Assembly (NCBI RefSeq): GCF_017874615.1
Contig: NZ_JAGIKV010000015.1
Coordinates: 1-63,889 of the forward strand
Direction of reading: 5' to 3'
DNA length: 63,889 bases
DNA from: Paenibacillus xylanexedens
Lineage (GTDB): Bacteria > Bacillota > Bacilli > Paenibacillales > Paenibacillaceae
A program made the translations under genes and the position numbers. The stretch's first letter is position 1; each line of letters begins with the position of its first letter. Shown piece by piece: positions 18,265 through 26,469 of this stretch. The notes under the pieces were generated by a model that saw only the letters and a program-made list of their open reading frames with translations, was not told the DNA's origin and searched no databases.

Positions 18265-18293
18265 ATTCTAAATCAAAAGAACTAGTTGTTCAA
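18265..18293 (-). promoter_or_regulatory. Promoter of the small secreted-protein gene
   Basis: Sigma-A type elements on the minus strand: -35 TTGAAC (18288-18293), exactly 17 bp, -10 TAGAAT (18265-18270). The predicted 5' leader is about 50 nt and includes the GGAGGAA ribosome binding site. Confidence 0.6.
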
Positions 18294-18483
18294 TCAAATT
18301 AACATCAAATTTGAATTAATTTCGATATCGCTTACACACGTCTACCTCCGCTTACAAATTGAGTAAATTAAGCAGGGCATAATAAGTAAAAGTGCATTCT
18401 TACGGGCATATTTACTACGACTAGGTTGTTCTTTTCACCTCCGCTTGAAAGTCAAATTGGAGATCGACGATACGTTCATGGTT

Positions 18484-18543
18484 TTACTTTAGAACATGGT
18501 TATGTTATATTTACTAATATATTTTACACAATTTAATTTTGTG
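18484..18543 (+). promoter_or_regulatory. Candidate promoter and operator repeats before the DJ-1/PfpI gene
   Basis: A possible promoter (TTACTT 18484-18489, 16 bp, TATATT 18506-18511) has an inverted repeat AACAT-N4-ATGTT (18494-18507) between its boxes. A second inverted repeat CACAA-N7-TTGTG lies at 18527-18543. Both could be repressor operators; no regulator is encoded next door. Confidence 0.35.
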
Positions 18544-18589
18544 ATATTTAATATAAATTGATGTTATATACTTTATGGGAGGTTTTTAT

Positions 18590-19273
18590 ATGAAAAAAAT
18601 ACTGGTTGTTCTAACAAATGTAGATAAGTACGCAACGAAAGACGAGCCTACTGGCTTGTGGCTGAGCGAAGCAACTCACTTTATTGAAGAGTTTGACCAT
18701 AATGACAATGTTCAGATCGATCTGGTTAGCCCTAAAGGTGGGAACGTACCTCTTGATCCGAAAAGTCTGGGCGACTCTCTGGATGAGAGCACCAAAGCCT
18801 ATTTCGAGAACGAAACGTTCATGAACCAATTGAAAAATACGTTGAAACCTAGCGAAGTGAATGCAAGTGACTACGATGCAATCTACTTCACAGGCGGTCA
18901 CGGTACGATGTGGGATTTCCCGGACAATGCTGAACTTCAAGAGCTTTCTCGTGAAATCTATGAAAAGGGTGGCGTTGTATCCGGCGTGTGCCACGGAGTT
19001 ACAGCCCTGTTGAATGTGAAGTTGTCCAACGGTCTGCTTTTGATCAACGACAAAACGGTTTCCGGCTTCACGAATGAAGAAGAAACATTGGCTCAACAAA
19101 CCGAGTATGTTCCTTTCCTGTTGGAAGATGCATTGAGAGAACGCGCTGCACAATATGATAAAGCTGCTGCCTTCAGCTCCTATGTCACAACAGATGGCCG
19201 CGTGGTCACAGGACAGAATCCGCAATCCAGCAAAGCTGTAGCTGAAAGTGTTAAAAAATTGCTGGATCTGTAA
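18590..19273 (+). CDS. DJ-1/PfpI family protein (Hsp31-like, type 1 amidotransferase fold)
   Basis: Cytoplasmic protein of about 227 aa of the class I glutamine-amidotransferase-like/DJ-1 superfamily. The nucleophile-elbow Cys lies in GVCHGVTALLN (about residue 138), preceded by the FTGGHGTMWDFPD segment typical of Hsp31/YDR533C-type proteins. Members act as glyoxalase III, deglycase or stress chaperone; which applies here is not clear. The ATG at 18590 follows GGGAGG at 7 nt; the frame start at 18575 overlaps that site and is rejected. A hairpin terminator follows. Confidence 0.85.
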   Translation: MKKILVVLTNVDKYATKDEPTGLWLSEATHFIEEFDHNDNVQIDLVSPKGGNVPLDPKSLGDSLDESTKAYFENETFMNQLKNTLKPSEVNASDYDAIYFTGGHGTMWDFPDNAELQELSREIYEKGGVVSGVCHGVTALLNVKLSNGLLLINDKTVSGFTNEEETLAQQTEYVPFLLEDALRERAAQYDKAAAFSSYVTTDGRVVTGQNPQSSKAVAESVKKLLDL

Positions 19274-19330
19274 AATAAACCGATCGATCCCTCTCCTCCC
19301 CCAGGAGATCCTATAGATGTACAAAGCAAA

Positions 19331-19377
19331 ACAGCACGTGATCCGTCATAACCTGACAGAACACGTGCTGTTTTTTT
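19331..19377 (+). terminator. Rho-independent terminator
   Basis: Arms ACAGCACGTG and CACGTGCTGT are followed by a run of seven T on the plus strand. It ends the DJ-1/PfpI transcript and abuts the stop codon of the convergent KdgT-type gene, so it may serve that side too. Confidence 0.8.
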
Positions 19378-20337
19378 CTAGTGATTTGTTGATGCAGAAG
19401 CTTCCGTCGCTGTTCCTCCAGCCAAACGCTTCACGATATAAGGCACGGTCACCGACGTCAGGATCACGGCAAACGCAATCTGAGCGATAGCTGTGTCTAC
19501 ATAAGGTGCATACGCCGGATTGAACCCGGCAACCATCGAAGGCACCACCATGGACAATCCAGCAACCGAACATGTCGCAGCCGCTGCGTAACCGGGTCGT
19601 CTTAATATCGTTCGATCTATTCCAATGAGCGGCAACATGCAGATCAGCAAAAATAATACCGTGACCAACAAGCCGGACAGACTGGACTGAAATGCAATAC
19701 GCAGATCAATATTGGACCCAAAGCTTGTGCCCAGGAAAGGCAGCAGAATCAGTGTTCCCGGAGCAAACATCTTCTGTATATTACTATCCAGGTTACCAAG
19801 CAGTATCCCGATCAAGAAAGGCACTAGCGTAGCAAGTACACTGAGGTAATCGATACCGACACCGCTTGCCGAATTCAAGATCATGACCGGAATAACCGGT
19901 ACGGCGATCAGATTCAGAATGCCAAACGCAGCCCGATCCACATCATCTCCATATGTGTTCATCAAGGCCAGATATAATCCTGGATTACAACTGGTCAGAA
20001 CGGCAATGAAGGCTACCGCAGACACTCCCCCGACCCCACTTATGCCAAAAAAGTGTACAAACGCCCATCCGAACAGGCAGCTGATGAGGATACGGGAGAT
20101 ACAGAGCACCCCTGCTCTCTTCAAAGTCACCAGAAGCTGTGACAAATTAAGCTGTGTTCCTGATATCAGTAAAATCATACCGATCAGCACCATGGTACCT
20201 TTCGATGTGAATAGCGCTGTTGTTGGATCTCCGATCTGAAAAAACGATGGAAAAACCGTGTTGATGACCGCGGCGGCCAGCATAGGAACAATCAGCAAGC
20301 CGCCTGGGATTTTTTTGATACGACCCAGAATGTTCAT
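19378..20337 (-). CDS. 2-keto-3-deoxygluconate permease family transporter (KdgT type)
   Basis: Inner-membrane carrier of 319 aa with about ten predicted helices. The N-terminus IKKIPGGLLIVPML and the segments SCNPGLYLALMN and LLPFLGTSFGSNI are characteristic of the KdgT family, which in pectin degraders imports 2-keto-3-deoxygluconate with protons. It starts 6 bp after the stop of the GH1 gene and has no clear ribosome binding site of its own, so it is probably translationally coupled and belongs to the beta-glucoside operon. That pairing is unexpected; a different substrate cannot be excluded. Confidence 0.82.
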   Translation of the reverse strand: MNILGRIKKIPGGLLIVPMLAAAVINTVFPSFFQIGDPTTALFTSKGTMVLIGMILLISGTQLNLSQLLVTLKRAGVLCISRILISCLFGWAFVHFFGISGVGGVSAVAFIAVLTSCNPGLYLALMNTYGDDVDRAAFGILNLIAVPVIPVMILNSASGVGIDYLSVLATLVPFLIGILLGNLDSNIQKMFAPGTLILLPFLGTSFGSNIDLRIAFQSSLSGLLVTVLFLLICMLPLIGIDRTILRRPGYAAAATCSVAGLSMVVPSMVAGFNPAYAPYVDTAIAQIAFAVILTSVTVPYIVKRLAGGTATEASASTNH

Positions 20338-20343
20338 GGTGCG

Positions 20344-21801
20344 TTACAGTTCTGCTCCGTTGGTACGGATCACATTCTGATACCAGAAGAACGAATCCTT
20401 ACGATATCTTTTCAGCGTACCATTGCCATAGTCATCCTGATCCACGTAGATAAATCCGTACCGTTTGCTCATCTCGGAAGTACCTGAACTGATCATGTCG
20501 ATTGGCCCCCACATTGTGTAACCCAACACCTCGACCCCATCCGCAATGGCGAGTCCCATCTGTTCGATATGTTTGCTCAGGAAATCAATCCGGTAAGGAT
20601 CGTTGATCGTTCCATCTTCATTCAGTTTATCGTAGAAACCTGAGCTATTCTCCAGAATGAAGACAGGCTTTTGATACCGGTCATAGACGAGATTAAGCGT
20701 ATACCGCAGGCCAATCGGATCAATCTGCCAACCCCACTCGTTAGCGGGCAGATGCGGGTTTTTATATACGCTGTGTACATTACCTGCAGTTAGTTCGAGC
20801 TGCTCCGTATCACTGCTGGAAATCATCGAGTTGTAATACGACATCCCCACAAAATCAGCCGTGTGTGCGCGAATGCTATCCAGATCGCCATCCTCGATGT
20901 TCAACTGGATCTCCTTGTTTTTGAAATACGTTTTACTATAGTAAGGGTATTCGCCTTTATTAAGCACATCGAGATAAAATTGATTCTTCATCTGATCATC
21001 CTGCTGCATCTGAAGTGCATCTTCCGGCTTGCAAGTGTAAGGATACGTTGTAAAATAAGCGACCATACTTCCGATCTGGTTATTCGGATCAATCTCATGG
21101 GCTATCTTGGTTGCTCTGGACGCAGCTATAAATTGATGATGCAACCCCTGGAACAGCATTTCTTCATAATTTGGAGCATCATAGTCAATGATTCCCAGCG
21201 TCTTGGCCGATGCTTTCACGCTCATGTTGATCTCGTTGAACGTCACCCAATATTTCACTTTGCCCTTGTAGCGATTGAACAGCACATCACAATAGTTCAC
21301 ATACAGATCGATCAGCTTGCGGTTATACCATCCTCCGAACTTGTCCATCAGTACAATTGGCGTATCAAAGTGACTGATGGTGATTAGGGGCTCCATACCG
21401 TGTTTAAGACATTCATCAATAACCTGATCATAGAACTCTAGTGCCTTTTCGTTCGGAGCGGCATCGTCGCCACCTGGAAATACTCTGGCCCATGAAATGG
21501 AATAACGAAACACTTTGAAGCCCATCTCGGCGAACAAGGCGATATCTTCACGGAAAGAATGATAGAAATCAATTCCCCGGCGCTTTGGATATTTCACGGT
21601 ATCCGGGTCATTCCTTGCCTCTTCAATCATCTCCCAATTCACTCTGATCTGCTTGGTCACTTTGCGATCGTTCTTCTCATTAAACTTCATCACTTCTGGA
21701 ATGGTCAGACTCTTGCCGTCCACATTATAAGCTCCCTCGGCCTGACAGGCAGACAGTGCACCGCCCCATAAAAAATCTTTTGGAAAATTGGAATTCGTCA
21801 T
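20344..21801 (-). CDS. 6-phospho-beta-glucosidase (GH1)
   Basis: Cytoplasmic GH1 hydrolase of 485 aa that splits 6-phospho-beta-glucosides delivered by the upstream PTS. It starts with the GH1 N-terminal signature FLWGGALSACQAEGA. The acid/base Glu is in TFNEIN (about residue 187) and the nucleophile Glu in ILENSSGF (about 382). Length fits the family. AGGAGG lies about 9 nt before the ATG. It is 47 bp downstream of the PTS gene with no terminator between. Confidence 0.94.
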   Translation of the reverse strand: MTNSNFPKDFLWGGALSACQAEGAYNVDGKSLTIPEVMKFNEKNDRKVTKQIRVNWEMIEEARNDPDTVKYPKRRGIDFYHSFREDIALFAEMGFKVFRYSISWARVFPGGDDAAPNEKALEFYDQVIDECLKHGMEPLITISHFDTPIVLMDKFGGWYNRKLIDLYVNYCDVLFNRYKGKVKYWVTFNEINMSVKASAKTLGIIDYDAPNYEEMLFQGLHHQFIAASRATKIAHEIDPNNQIGSMVAYFTTYPYTCKPEDALQMQQDDQMKNQFYLDVLNKGEYPYYSKTYFKNKEIQLNIEDGDLDSIRAHTADFVGMSYYNSMISSSDTEQLELTAGNVHSVYKNPHLPANEWGWQIDPIGLRYTLNLVYDRYQKPVFILENSSGFYDKLNEDGTINDPYRIDFLSKHIEQMGLAIADGVEVLGYTMWGPIDMISSGTSEMSKRYGFIYVDQDDYGNGTLKRYRKDSFFWYQNVIRTNGAEL

Positions 21802-21848
21802 TTTAGTTTCCTCCTGTTATTACGTGTTATTAGGTCTTATTACAAGTT

Positions 21849-23777
21849 TTATGGAATCAGCTTGATCAAAGGTTCACTCTCCCGGATCGGGCCGCTGGTC
21901 GCTGTAGTCAGCACATCTCCGTACTGTTGCATGTTGGTTACCACAATCGATGTAATGGTGTTATAGCCTGCTGACGTAATGCCCTCCGGATCAAACTCCA
22001 CCAATAAATCCCCGGCCTTGATTGTCTGTCCCTGCTCGATATGGGCGTTAAAATATTTGCCTTTCAGACTGACGGTATCCACCCCGATATGAATCAGGAT
22101 CTCAACACCATTCGCGGCTTTCAACCCGATGGCGTGTTTGGTGCGATAAAGTGCTTCGACTACTCCGTCAAATGGAGCATATACTTTGCCCTCTGTCGGA
22201 ACGATTGCAATGCCTTTACCCATCAATTCTTGGGCAAACGCTTGATCCTCCACTTCAGAGATCGGTTTGATCTCCCCTGTCATTGGACTAACGATAAGCA
22301 TGTCAGAAGATGTGGATGTCTGTGATGATACGGACGCTGGAGTTACCTCTGTGGCAACGATTGTTTGATTGCTATTTACTTTATTCGTAGCTTGCTGCTT
22401 CGATTTATTTCCATCTGTATCTTCCTTGATGCCCGCCAACAGCGTGAACACAAACCCGAGTACAACTGCGGCAACACAACCAATAACGACATACATGTAA
22501 CGATCAGAGGAATACGTGCCAATTGCCAATACACCTGGAAGTGAAATTGCATTCGCTGTTGTATGCACCAAGCTGTAGAATCCACCAACTAATCCGCCTG
22601 CCAGACAACCTGCGAAAAACGGACGTTTGTATTTTAGCGTCACACCATAGATCGCTGGCTCAGTAATCCCGAATAACGCGGTGAATCCACTCGAAGCAGC
22701 CGCTGATTTCATCGTTTTACTCTTCGTTAGGACAAAAACACCGAAGGCTGCTCCAGCCTGAGCCAAATTCGCCGCTAGTGCCGTTGGTAACAACACGGTT
22801 GCGCCCAGTGTAGCCACTTGTTGAACCTGAATCGGCATGATGGCATAGTGCATACCGAACATAACCATGATCGGTTTGAAAAATCCAAGAATCGCACCAG
22901 CAAGAACACCTGCAGTAGAGAACAATGAGTTAATACCATTGGTCAACCAGTCACCGATATATGATCCTACTGGGCCAAGCACGATCAGTTCCACTGGAAT
23001 CATAATGAACAAAACAATCATTGGGGTAAGCAGGACCTGTAGAAACTTGGGAATCACTCGATTGACGATTGGATACACATAACTCATAATCCATACCGCC
23101 AGAATGATTGGAATGACGGAAGAGGAATATTTCATCAACAGAATCGGCATGCCGAGAAAATCAATACTGTTTACACCTGTCTCAGCAATCTGAGCTGCAG
23201 CGTTCAAAATGGTTGGATGCATCAGCCCCGCAGCAAGAGCTACCGCCAAATAGGGATTAGTTTTGAAACGGTTTGCTGCACTAACAGCCAGAAAGAACGG
23301 CATGAAGTAGAAAATGCAGTCCCCGATCATGTTAATGATCGTCAGGAAGCCAGAACCCTCCAGGTAACCCATTGCAGTTATAACGGTAGCCAGACATTTG
23401 ATCATCCCGCAACCAACAAGTGCTGGCAGAACAGGCGTGAATATACCTGCGATAGTTTCAAGCACTACGTTGATGGGGTTACGTCTCTTTTTCGGTCCAC
23501 TGTCTGTAGACTCCGTAAGCTCACCAATATGGTCAGAAGTTAAATTCTTCACTTCACTGTATACCGCGTCTACTTTGGCACCGATAACAACCTGAACCTG
23601 TCCACCGGAATTTTGTGCCTTGAGCACGCCTTCGAGCTGATCCAGCGCCTTGAGGTCTGCTTTGTTATCATCCTTCAATACGAATCTCAAACGGGTTGCA
23701 CAGTGTGTCAGACCCGATATATTTTGCTCGCCGCCAACGAGATCAAGTACGTTTTTAGCCAAGTCTTTGTTGTTCAT
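21849..23777 (-). CDS. bglP: PTS beta-glucoside transporter, IIBCA
   Basis: Membrane permease-kinase of 642 aa that imports and phosphorylates aryl-beta-glucosides or similar sugars. The domain order is IIB (residues 1-85, phospho-Cys in LTHCATRLRF), IIC (about 105-460, around ten helices), then IIA (about 510-642, phospho-His in LIHIGVDTV near residue 562). A low-complexity Thr/Ser linker joins IIC and IIA. The start follows GAGGAG. Expression is controlled by the RAT/terminator switch directly upstream. The bglP symbol is by family; the exact sugar is inferred. Confidence 0.93.
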   Translation of the reverse strand: MNNKDLAKNVLDLVGGEQNISGLTHCATRLRFVLKDDNKADLKALDQLEGVLKAQNSGGQVQVVIGAKVDAVYSEVKNLTSDHIGELTESTDSGPKKRRNPINVVLETIAGIFTPVLPALVGCGMIKCLATVITAMGYLEGSGFLTIINMIGDCIFYFMPFFLAVSAANRFKTNPYLAVALAAGLMHPTILNAAAQIAETGVNSIDFLGMPILLMKYSSSVIPIILAVWIMSYVYPIVNRVIPKFLQVLLTPMIVLFIMIPVELIVLGPVGSYIGDWLTNGINSLFSTAGVLAGAILGFFKPIMVMFGMHYAIMPIQVQQVATLGATVLLPTALAANLAQAGAAFGVFVLTKSKTMKSAAASSGFTALFGITEPAIYGVTLKYKRPFFAGCLAGGLVGGFYSLVHTTANAISLPGVLAIGTYSSDRYMYVVIGCVAAVVLGFVFTLLAGIKEDTDGNKSKQQATNKVNSNQTIVATEVTPASVSSQTSTSSDMLIVSPMTGEIKPISEVEDQAFAQELMGKGIAIVPTEGKVYAPFDGVVEALYRTKHAIGLKAANGVEILIHIGVDTVSLKGKYFNAHIEQGQTIKAGDLLVEFDPEGITSAGYNTITSIVVTNMQQYGDVLTTATSGPIRESEPLIKLIP

Positions 23778-23812
23778 GACCCTTCTCCTCTACATGAATA
23801 AATTGGATATAT

Positions 23813-23857
23813 AAAAAATGACCAAGCCGGGGAATCGTCATTCCCTACGCTTGGTCA
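23813..23857 (-). terminator. LicT-controlled terminator before bglP
   Basis: On the minus strand, arms TGACCAAGC and GCTTGGTCA with an inner GGGAAT/ATTCCC arm are followed by six T. The left arm overlaps the 3' end of the RAT element, so RAT folding and terminator folding exclude each other. Confidence 0.85.
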
Positions 23858-23882
23858 TGCCTGATCGAATCAGTAACAGTCC
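23853..23882 (-). promoter_or_regulatory. RAT antiterminator before bglP
   Basis: A 30-nt element on the minus strand that begins GGACTGTTACTG and ends CAGGCATGACC, closely matching the ribonucleic antiterminator consensus bound by LicT/BglG/SacT proteins. It overlaps the following terminator, so binding of the antiterminator lets transcription enter the PTS gene. Confidence 0.88.
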
Positions 23883-23903
23883 AATATGGATTATTCGGTT
23901 AGT

Positions 23904-24740
23904 TCATTCCGTTGGTTCATTTGAGATCAATCGTTGGATATGCAGAATCAGATATAATTTTTCATCATCGGAACAGGTCCAGCCATAATTATTTTTCAGG
24001 AAATCAGCAATCTTCTCCACACAAGCCAGTTCTTTCGGAAACTTCTCCTTCACCATCAGGAAAAGCGATTCATTCTCATCTTTGAGCGATTTACCGCTCA
24101 TCTGCCTCAGAATGAAATACCGGATATGTGTGGCAAAGCGCATGAAATGGATGGAATCCTCCTGAAAGTCAATTTTGAGAGCATATTTGATCACGGACAG
24201 GATCTCGCCCGTAACTGTAGTTACCTTGGTGGTGTCCGTCATCTCTCCAGAGCCCACCTGTGCATTAACAAAATGCAGAGCAATCAGTGTTGTTTCGGCT
24301 GTTGGCAGAGCGATATCCGTTTTTTCCTGAATCAGCTTCAGCGCAGCCTCCCCCACCCGGGTCTCGTCCGGATAGAGTGTCCGCACTTCCCATTCCAGCG
24401 GGTTTTTGATACGGATACCTTCTCTGGTTCGGGTTAATGCAAAACTGATATGGTCGGACAGGGTGAGAAGCAGATTCGGGTTAAATGTTTTATTCAGGAT
24501 CTGACTGCCCAGCTTGATGACTTCCTCCGCGAGATAAATATCCTCAATCGGAATGCTGTTCAGCAGGTCATACATACGGATGTTCTTTGGTGCTACAAAT
24601 ATTTTTTCCACCAAGTCCGTCTCCGTCAGCTCATAGGGCGTTTTCAGAAATCCGACCCCTTTACCTACGACAAAAACCTCTTCGTTATGTTCATTAATAG
24701 CGATGGCTACGTTATTGTTTACTTTCTTGATAACCTTCAA
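23904..24740 (-). CDS. licT: BglG/LicT-type transcription antiterminator
   Basis: RNA-binding antiterminator of about 278 aa: CAT RNA-binding domain (residues 1-55, KVNNNVAIA, GKGVGF), then two PTS regulation domains. Regulatory His residues are visible in PRD1 (LSDHISFAL, ALHFVNAQ) and PRD2 (ATHIRYF, LILHIQRL). Phosphorylation by the PTS controls whether it binds the RAT elements before itself and before bglP. The frame is open from 24797, but the TTG at 24740 gives the family-typical N-terminus and follows a G-rich GGGGTGAG ribosome binding site. Confidence 0.9.
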   Translation of the reverse strand: MKVIKKVNNNVAIAINEHNEEVFVVGKGVGFLKTPYELTETDLVEKIFVAPKNIRMYDLLNSIPIEDIYLAEEVIKLGSQILNKTFNPNLLLTLSDHISFALTRTREGIRIKNPLEWEVRTLYPDETRVGEAALKLIQEKTDIALPTAETTLIALHFVNAQVGSGEMTDTTKVTTVTGEILSVIKYALKIDFQEDSIHFMRFATHIRYFILRQMSGKSLKDENESLFLMVKEKFPKELACVEKIADFLKNNYGWTCSDDEKLYLILHIQRLISNEPTE

Positions 24741-24764
24741 TGTTCTCACCCCCCCAACAAAAAT

Positions 24765-24809
24765 AAAAAAAGACCGAAAGCGATTACAGTAAAGCAATCG
24801 AATTCGGTC
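24765..24809 (-). terminator. LicT-controlled terminator before licT
   Basis: Arms GACCGAATTCGATT and AATCGCTTTCGGTC on the minus strand, followed by a long T run. It overlaps the RAT element and lies in the 5' leader, making licT autoregulated by antitermination. Confidence 0.85.
24775..24788 (-). promoter_or_regulatory. cre site inside the licT leader terminator
   Basis: TGTAATCGCTTTCG matches the CcpA consensus TGWAANCGNTNWCA at 13 of 14 positions. It forms the descending arm of the leader terminator, about 65 bp downstream of the promoter, where CcpA could act as a roadblock. Confidence 0.6.
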
Positions 24810-24835
24810 ATGCCTGGTTTCCCCAGTAACAGTCC
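24806..24835 (-). promoter_or_regulatory. RAT antiterminator before licT
   Basis: A 30-nt element beginning GGACTGTTACTG and ending CAGGCATGACC on the minus strand. It shares both arms with the RAT before bglP and differs only in the loop-proximal middle. It sits about 20 nt downstream of the promoter -10. Confidence 0.88.
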
Positions 24836-24854
24836 GTGTTATGAATATAAGTTT

Positions 24855-24882
24855 ATTATAGTGCTGTTTTTGAAAAAGTCAA
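24855..24882 (-). promoter_or_regulatory. Promoter of the licT-bglP operon
   Basis: Near-consensus sigma-A promoter on the minus strand: -35 TTGACT (24877-24882), 16-bp spacer, -10 TATAAT (24855-24860). Transcription starts just upstream of the first RAT. Confidence 0.8.
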
Positions 24883-25062
24883 TCATCCAATCTTAGGGAA
24901 ACATACCTCTGCAAAGCAGATGAAAAAAACAAAGCGCTGTGGTACAATGAAGGAATTGTGTATTCACAGACAGACATGTGGGTAAAGGTGCTGAATCGAT
25001 TGTGGATCAGTGCTCTTTATCCATGACTATGCTGCCATTCTAGGGAGGCTTATGGAACAACC

Positions 25063-25695
25063 ATGCTCATTATTGGTATCGCCGGAGGAACCGGCTCCGG
25101 TAAAACGACGGTAGCTCGCTCCGTCATAGACCGTCTGGGATCAGGTAAGGTTACTTTTATCTCCCAAGACAATTATTACAAAGACCAGTCGCAGCTCACA
25201 CCTGAGCAACGCCGACTCACCAATTACGATCACCCGTTTGCATTCGATAATGATCTGTTGATTGAGCATCTCACCCTGTTAAAAAAAGGCCAAGCGGCGT
25301 ATGCCCCCGTATATGACTTCACCATAGATAACCGTGCTGCCAATGAGACGGTTGAACTGGCACCGAACCATATTGTCATTGTAGAAGGATTACATGTGCT
25401 GATTGACGAACATCTTCGCAGTCTGATGGACATCAAAGTATTCGTTGATACTGATTCCGATGTGCGGATTCTGCGGAGAGTACTGCGGGACATTGAAGAA
25501 CGCGGACGCACGATCCAATCCGTGTACAAACAATATCTCGAAACGGTAAAACCAATGCATGATGCTTTTATCGAGCCATCCAAAAAGTATGCCGATATCA
25601 TTATTCCAGAAGGCGGACATAATGAAGTAGGTATTCAGATGTTATCCATCCTCACTGAGAAATACCTCACCGGGGAAAATTGGAACGGCGCTTAA
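25063..25695 (+). CDS. udk: Uridine kinase
   Basis: Cytosolic pyrimidine-salvage enzyme of 210 aa that phosphorylates uridine and cytidine. The Walker A loop GIAGGTGSGKTT spans residues 5-16; further family motifs are SQDNYYKDQ, NYDHPFAFD and VDTDSDVRILRR, ending with RDIEERGRT. Length equals the family norm. The only in-frame start is the ATG at 25063; the GGGAGG upstream is rather far (about 14 nt). It stands alone, followed by a terminator. Confidence 0.96.
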   Translation: MLIIGIAGGTGSGKTTVARSVIDRLGSGKVTFISQDNYYKDQSQLTPEQRRLTNYDHPFAFDNDLLIEHLTLLKKGQAAYAPVYDFTIDNRAANETVELAPNHIVIVEGLHVLIDEHLRSLMDIKVFVDTDSDVRILRRVLRDIEERGRTIQSVYKQYLETVKPMHDAFIEPSKKYADIIIPEGGHNEVGIQMLSILTEKYLTGENWNGA

Positions 25696-25718
25696 TTTGC
25701 TGCAAAGCAACACAACAG

Positions 25719-25757
25719 AAATCCAGGTTACGATACAGCGTAATCTGGATTTTTTGT
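25719..25757 (+). terminator. Terminator after udk
   Basis: Arms AATCCAGGTTACG and CGTAATCTGGATT around a 6-nt loop, followed by TTTTTTG. A TATAAT -10 for the next gene (25770-25775) lies directly behind it. Confidence 0.85.
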
Positions 25758-25807
25758 TGATTTTTCATTTATAATAGTCCCCAATAGTTGAAAGGAGATC
25801 TACCCCT

Positions 25808-26137
25808 ATGGCTACTTTTGAAGAGTTCATGCAACATGACATCCGGGTTGGTACAGTGGTGGAAGCCGAACCCTTCCCCAAGGCTCGCATACCCGCTATT
25901 AAAATGACGATCGACTTCGGACCATTTGGTCTTAAGCGCTCTAGTGCTCAGATTACTCAGCGATACACGCCTGACATGATCATTGGCAAACAGGTCGTTG
26001 CTGTAGTTGATTTTCCACCTCGGCGGATTGCCGGTTTTGTCTCTGAAGTACTTGTGCTGGGCGGCGTGCCTGGTGAAGGCGATGTTATCTTGCTCACCCC
26101 GGATAGTCCATTACCTAATGGAACACCGATAGCCTGA
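25808..26137 (+). CDS. csaA: CsaA-type tRNA-binding domain protein
   Basis: Small cytosolic protein of 109 aa, a single tRNA-binding (EMAP/OB-fold) domain. FMQHDIRVGTVVEAEPFPKAR, KRSSAQIT and VVAVVDFPPRRIAGFVSEVLVLG are diagnostic of CsaA, a dimeric export-related chaperone in Bacillus that is structurally a tRNA-binding protein. Full family length. AAAGGAGATC precedes the ATG. It has its own promoter region and terminator. Confidence 0.93.
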   Translation: MATFEEFMQHDIRVGTVVEAEPFPKARIPAIKMTIDFGPFGLKRSSAQITQRYTPDMIIGKQVVAVVDFPPRRIAGFVSEVLVLGGVPGEGDVILLTPDSPLPNGTPIA

Positions 26138-26469
26138 CTTTATTTGGAGTAAGAAGAATAGGGCTTTTCAAATGTTTGGAAATCGAGTATTCTTGATTTA
26201 TTGATTATTGATGGAACTACATATGTTGGAGACCTTAAAGCATAAGGCTATGAATCTGCGGATTCGTGGCCTTTTTTTGTGTTTTTTGAGGAAATATAGG
26301 TCTTGAGAATTAGTCGCAGTTGTGTGGAGAGGAGGAAATATATTGATAAATCATACCAATAGCCTAGTTATACATGGTAGAATATTGATTATTATTACAA
26401 ATTTAGTATCTAGTAGCCTAACTTGTACATACCAAAGACAAAAAACTGCAATTGAGAGGAGTAAGATTC
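26138..26469 (+). other. Intergenic region with promoter for the S-layer-domain gene
   Basis: After the csaA terminator, this AT-rich stretch has TTGATT-16-TATCTA (about 26385-26412) as a weak candidate promoter. An AGGAGG at 26331-26336 stands 6-7 nt before a TTG (26343) that opens a frame overlapping the next gene; I do not call it a gene. Confidence 0.35.
26244..26278 (+). terminator. Terminator after csaA
   Basis: Arms AAGGC...GAATC and GGATTC...GCCTT around a short loop, followed by seven T, about 105 bp after the csaA stop. Confidence 0.8.
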
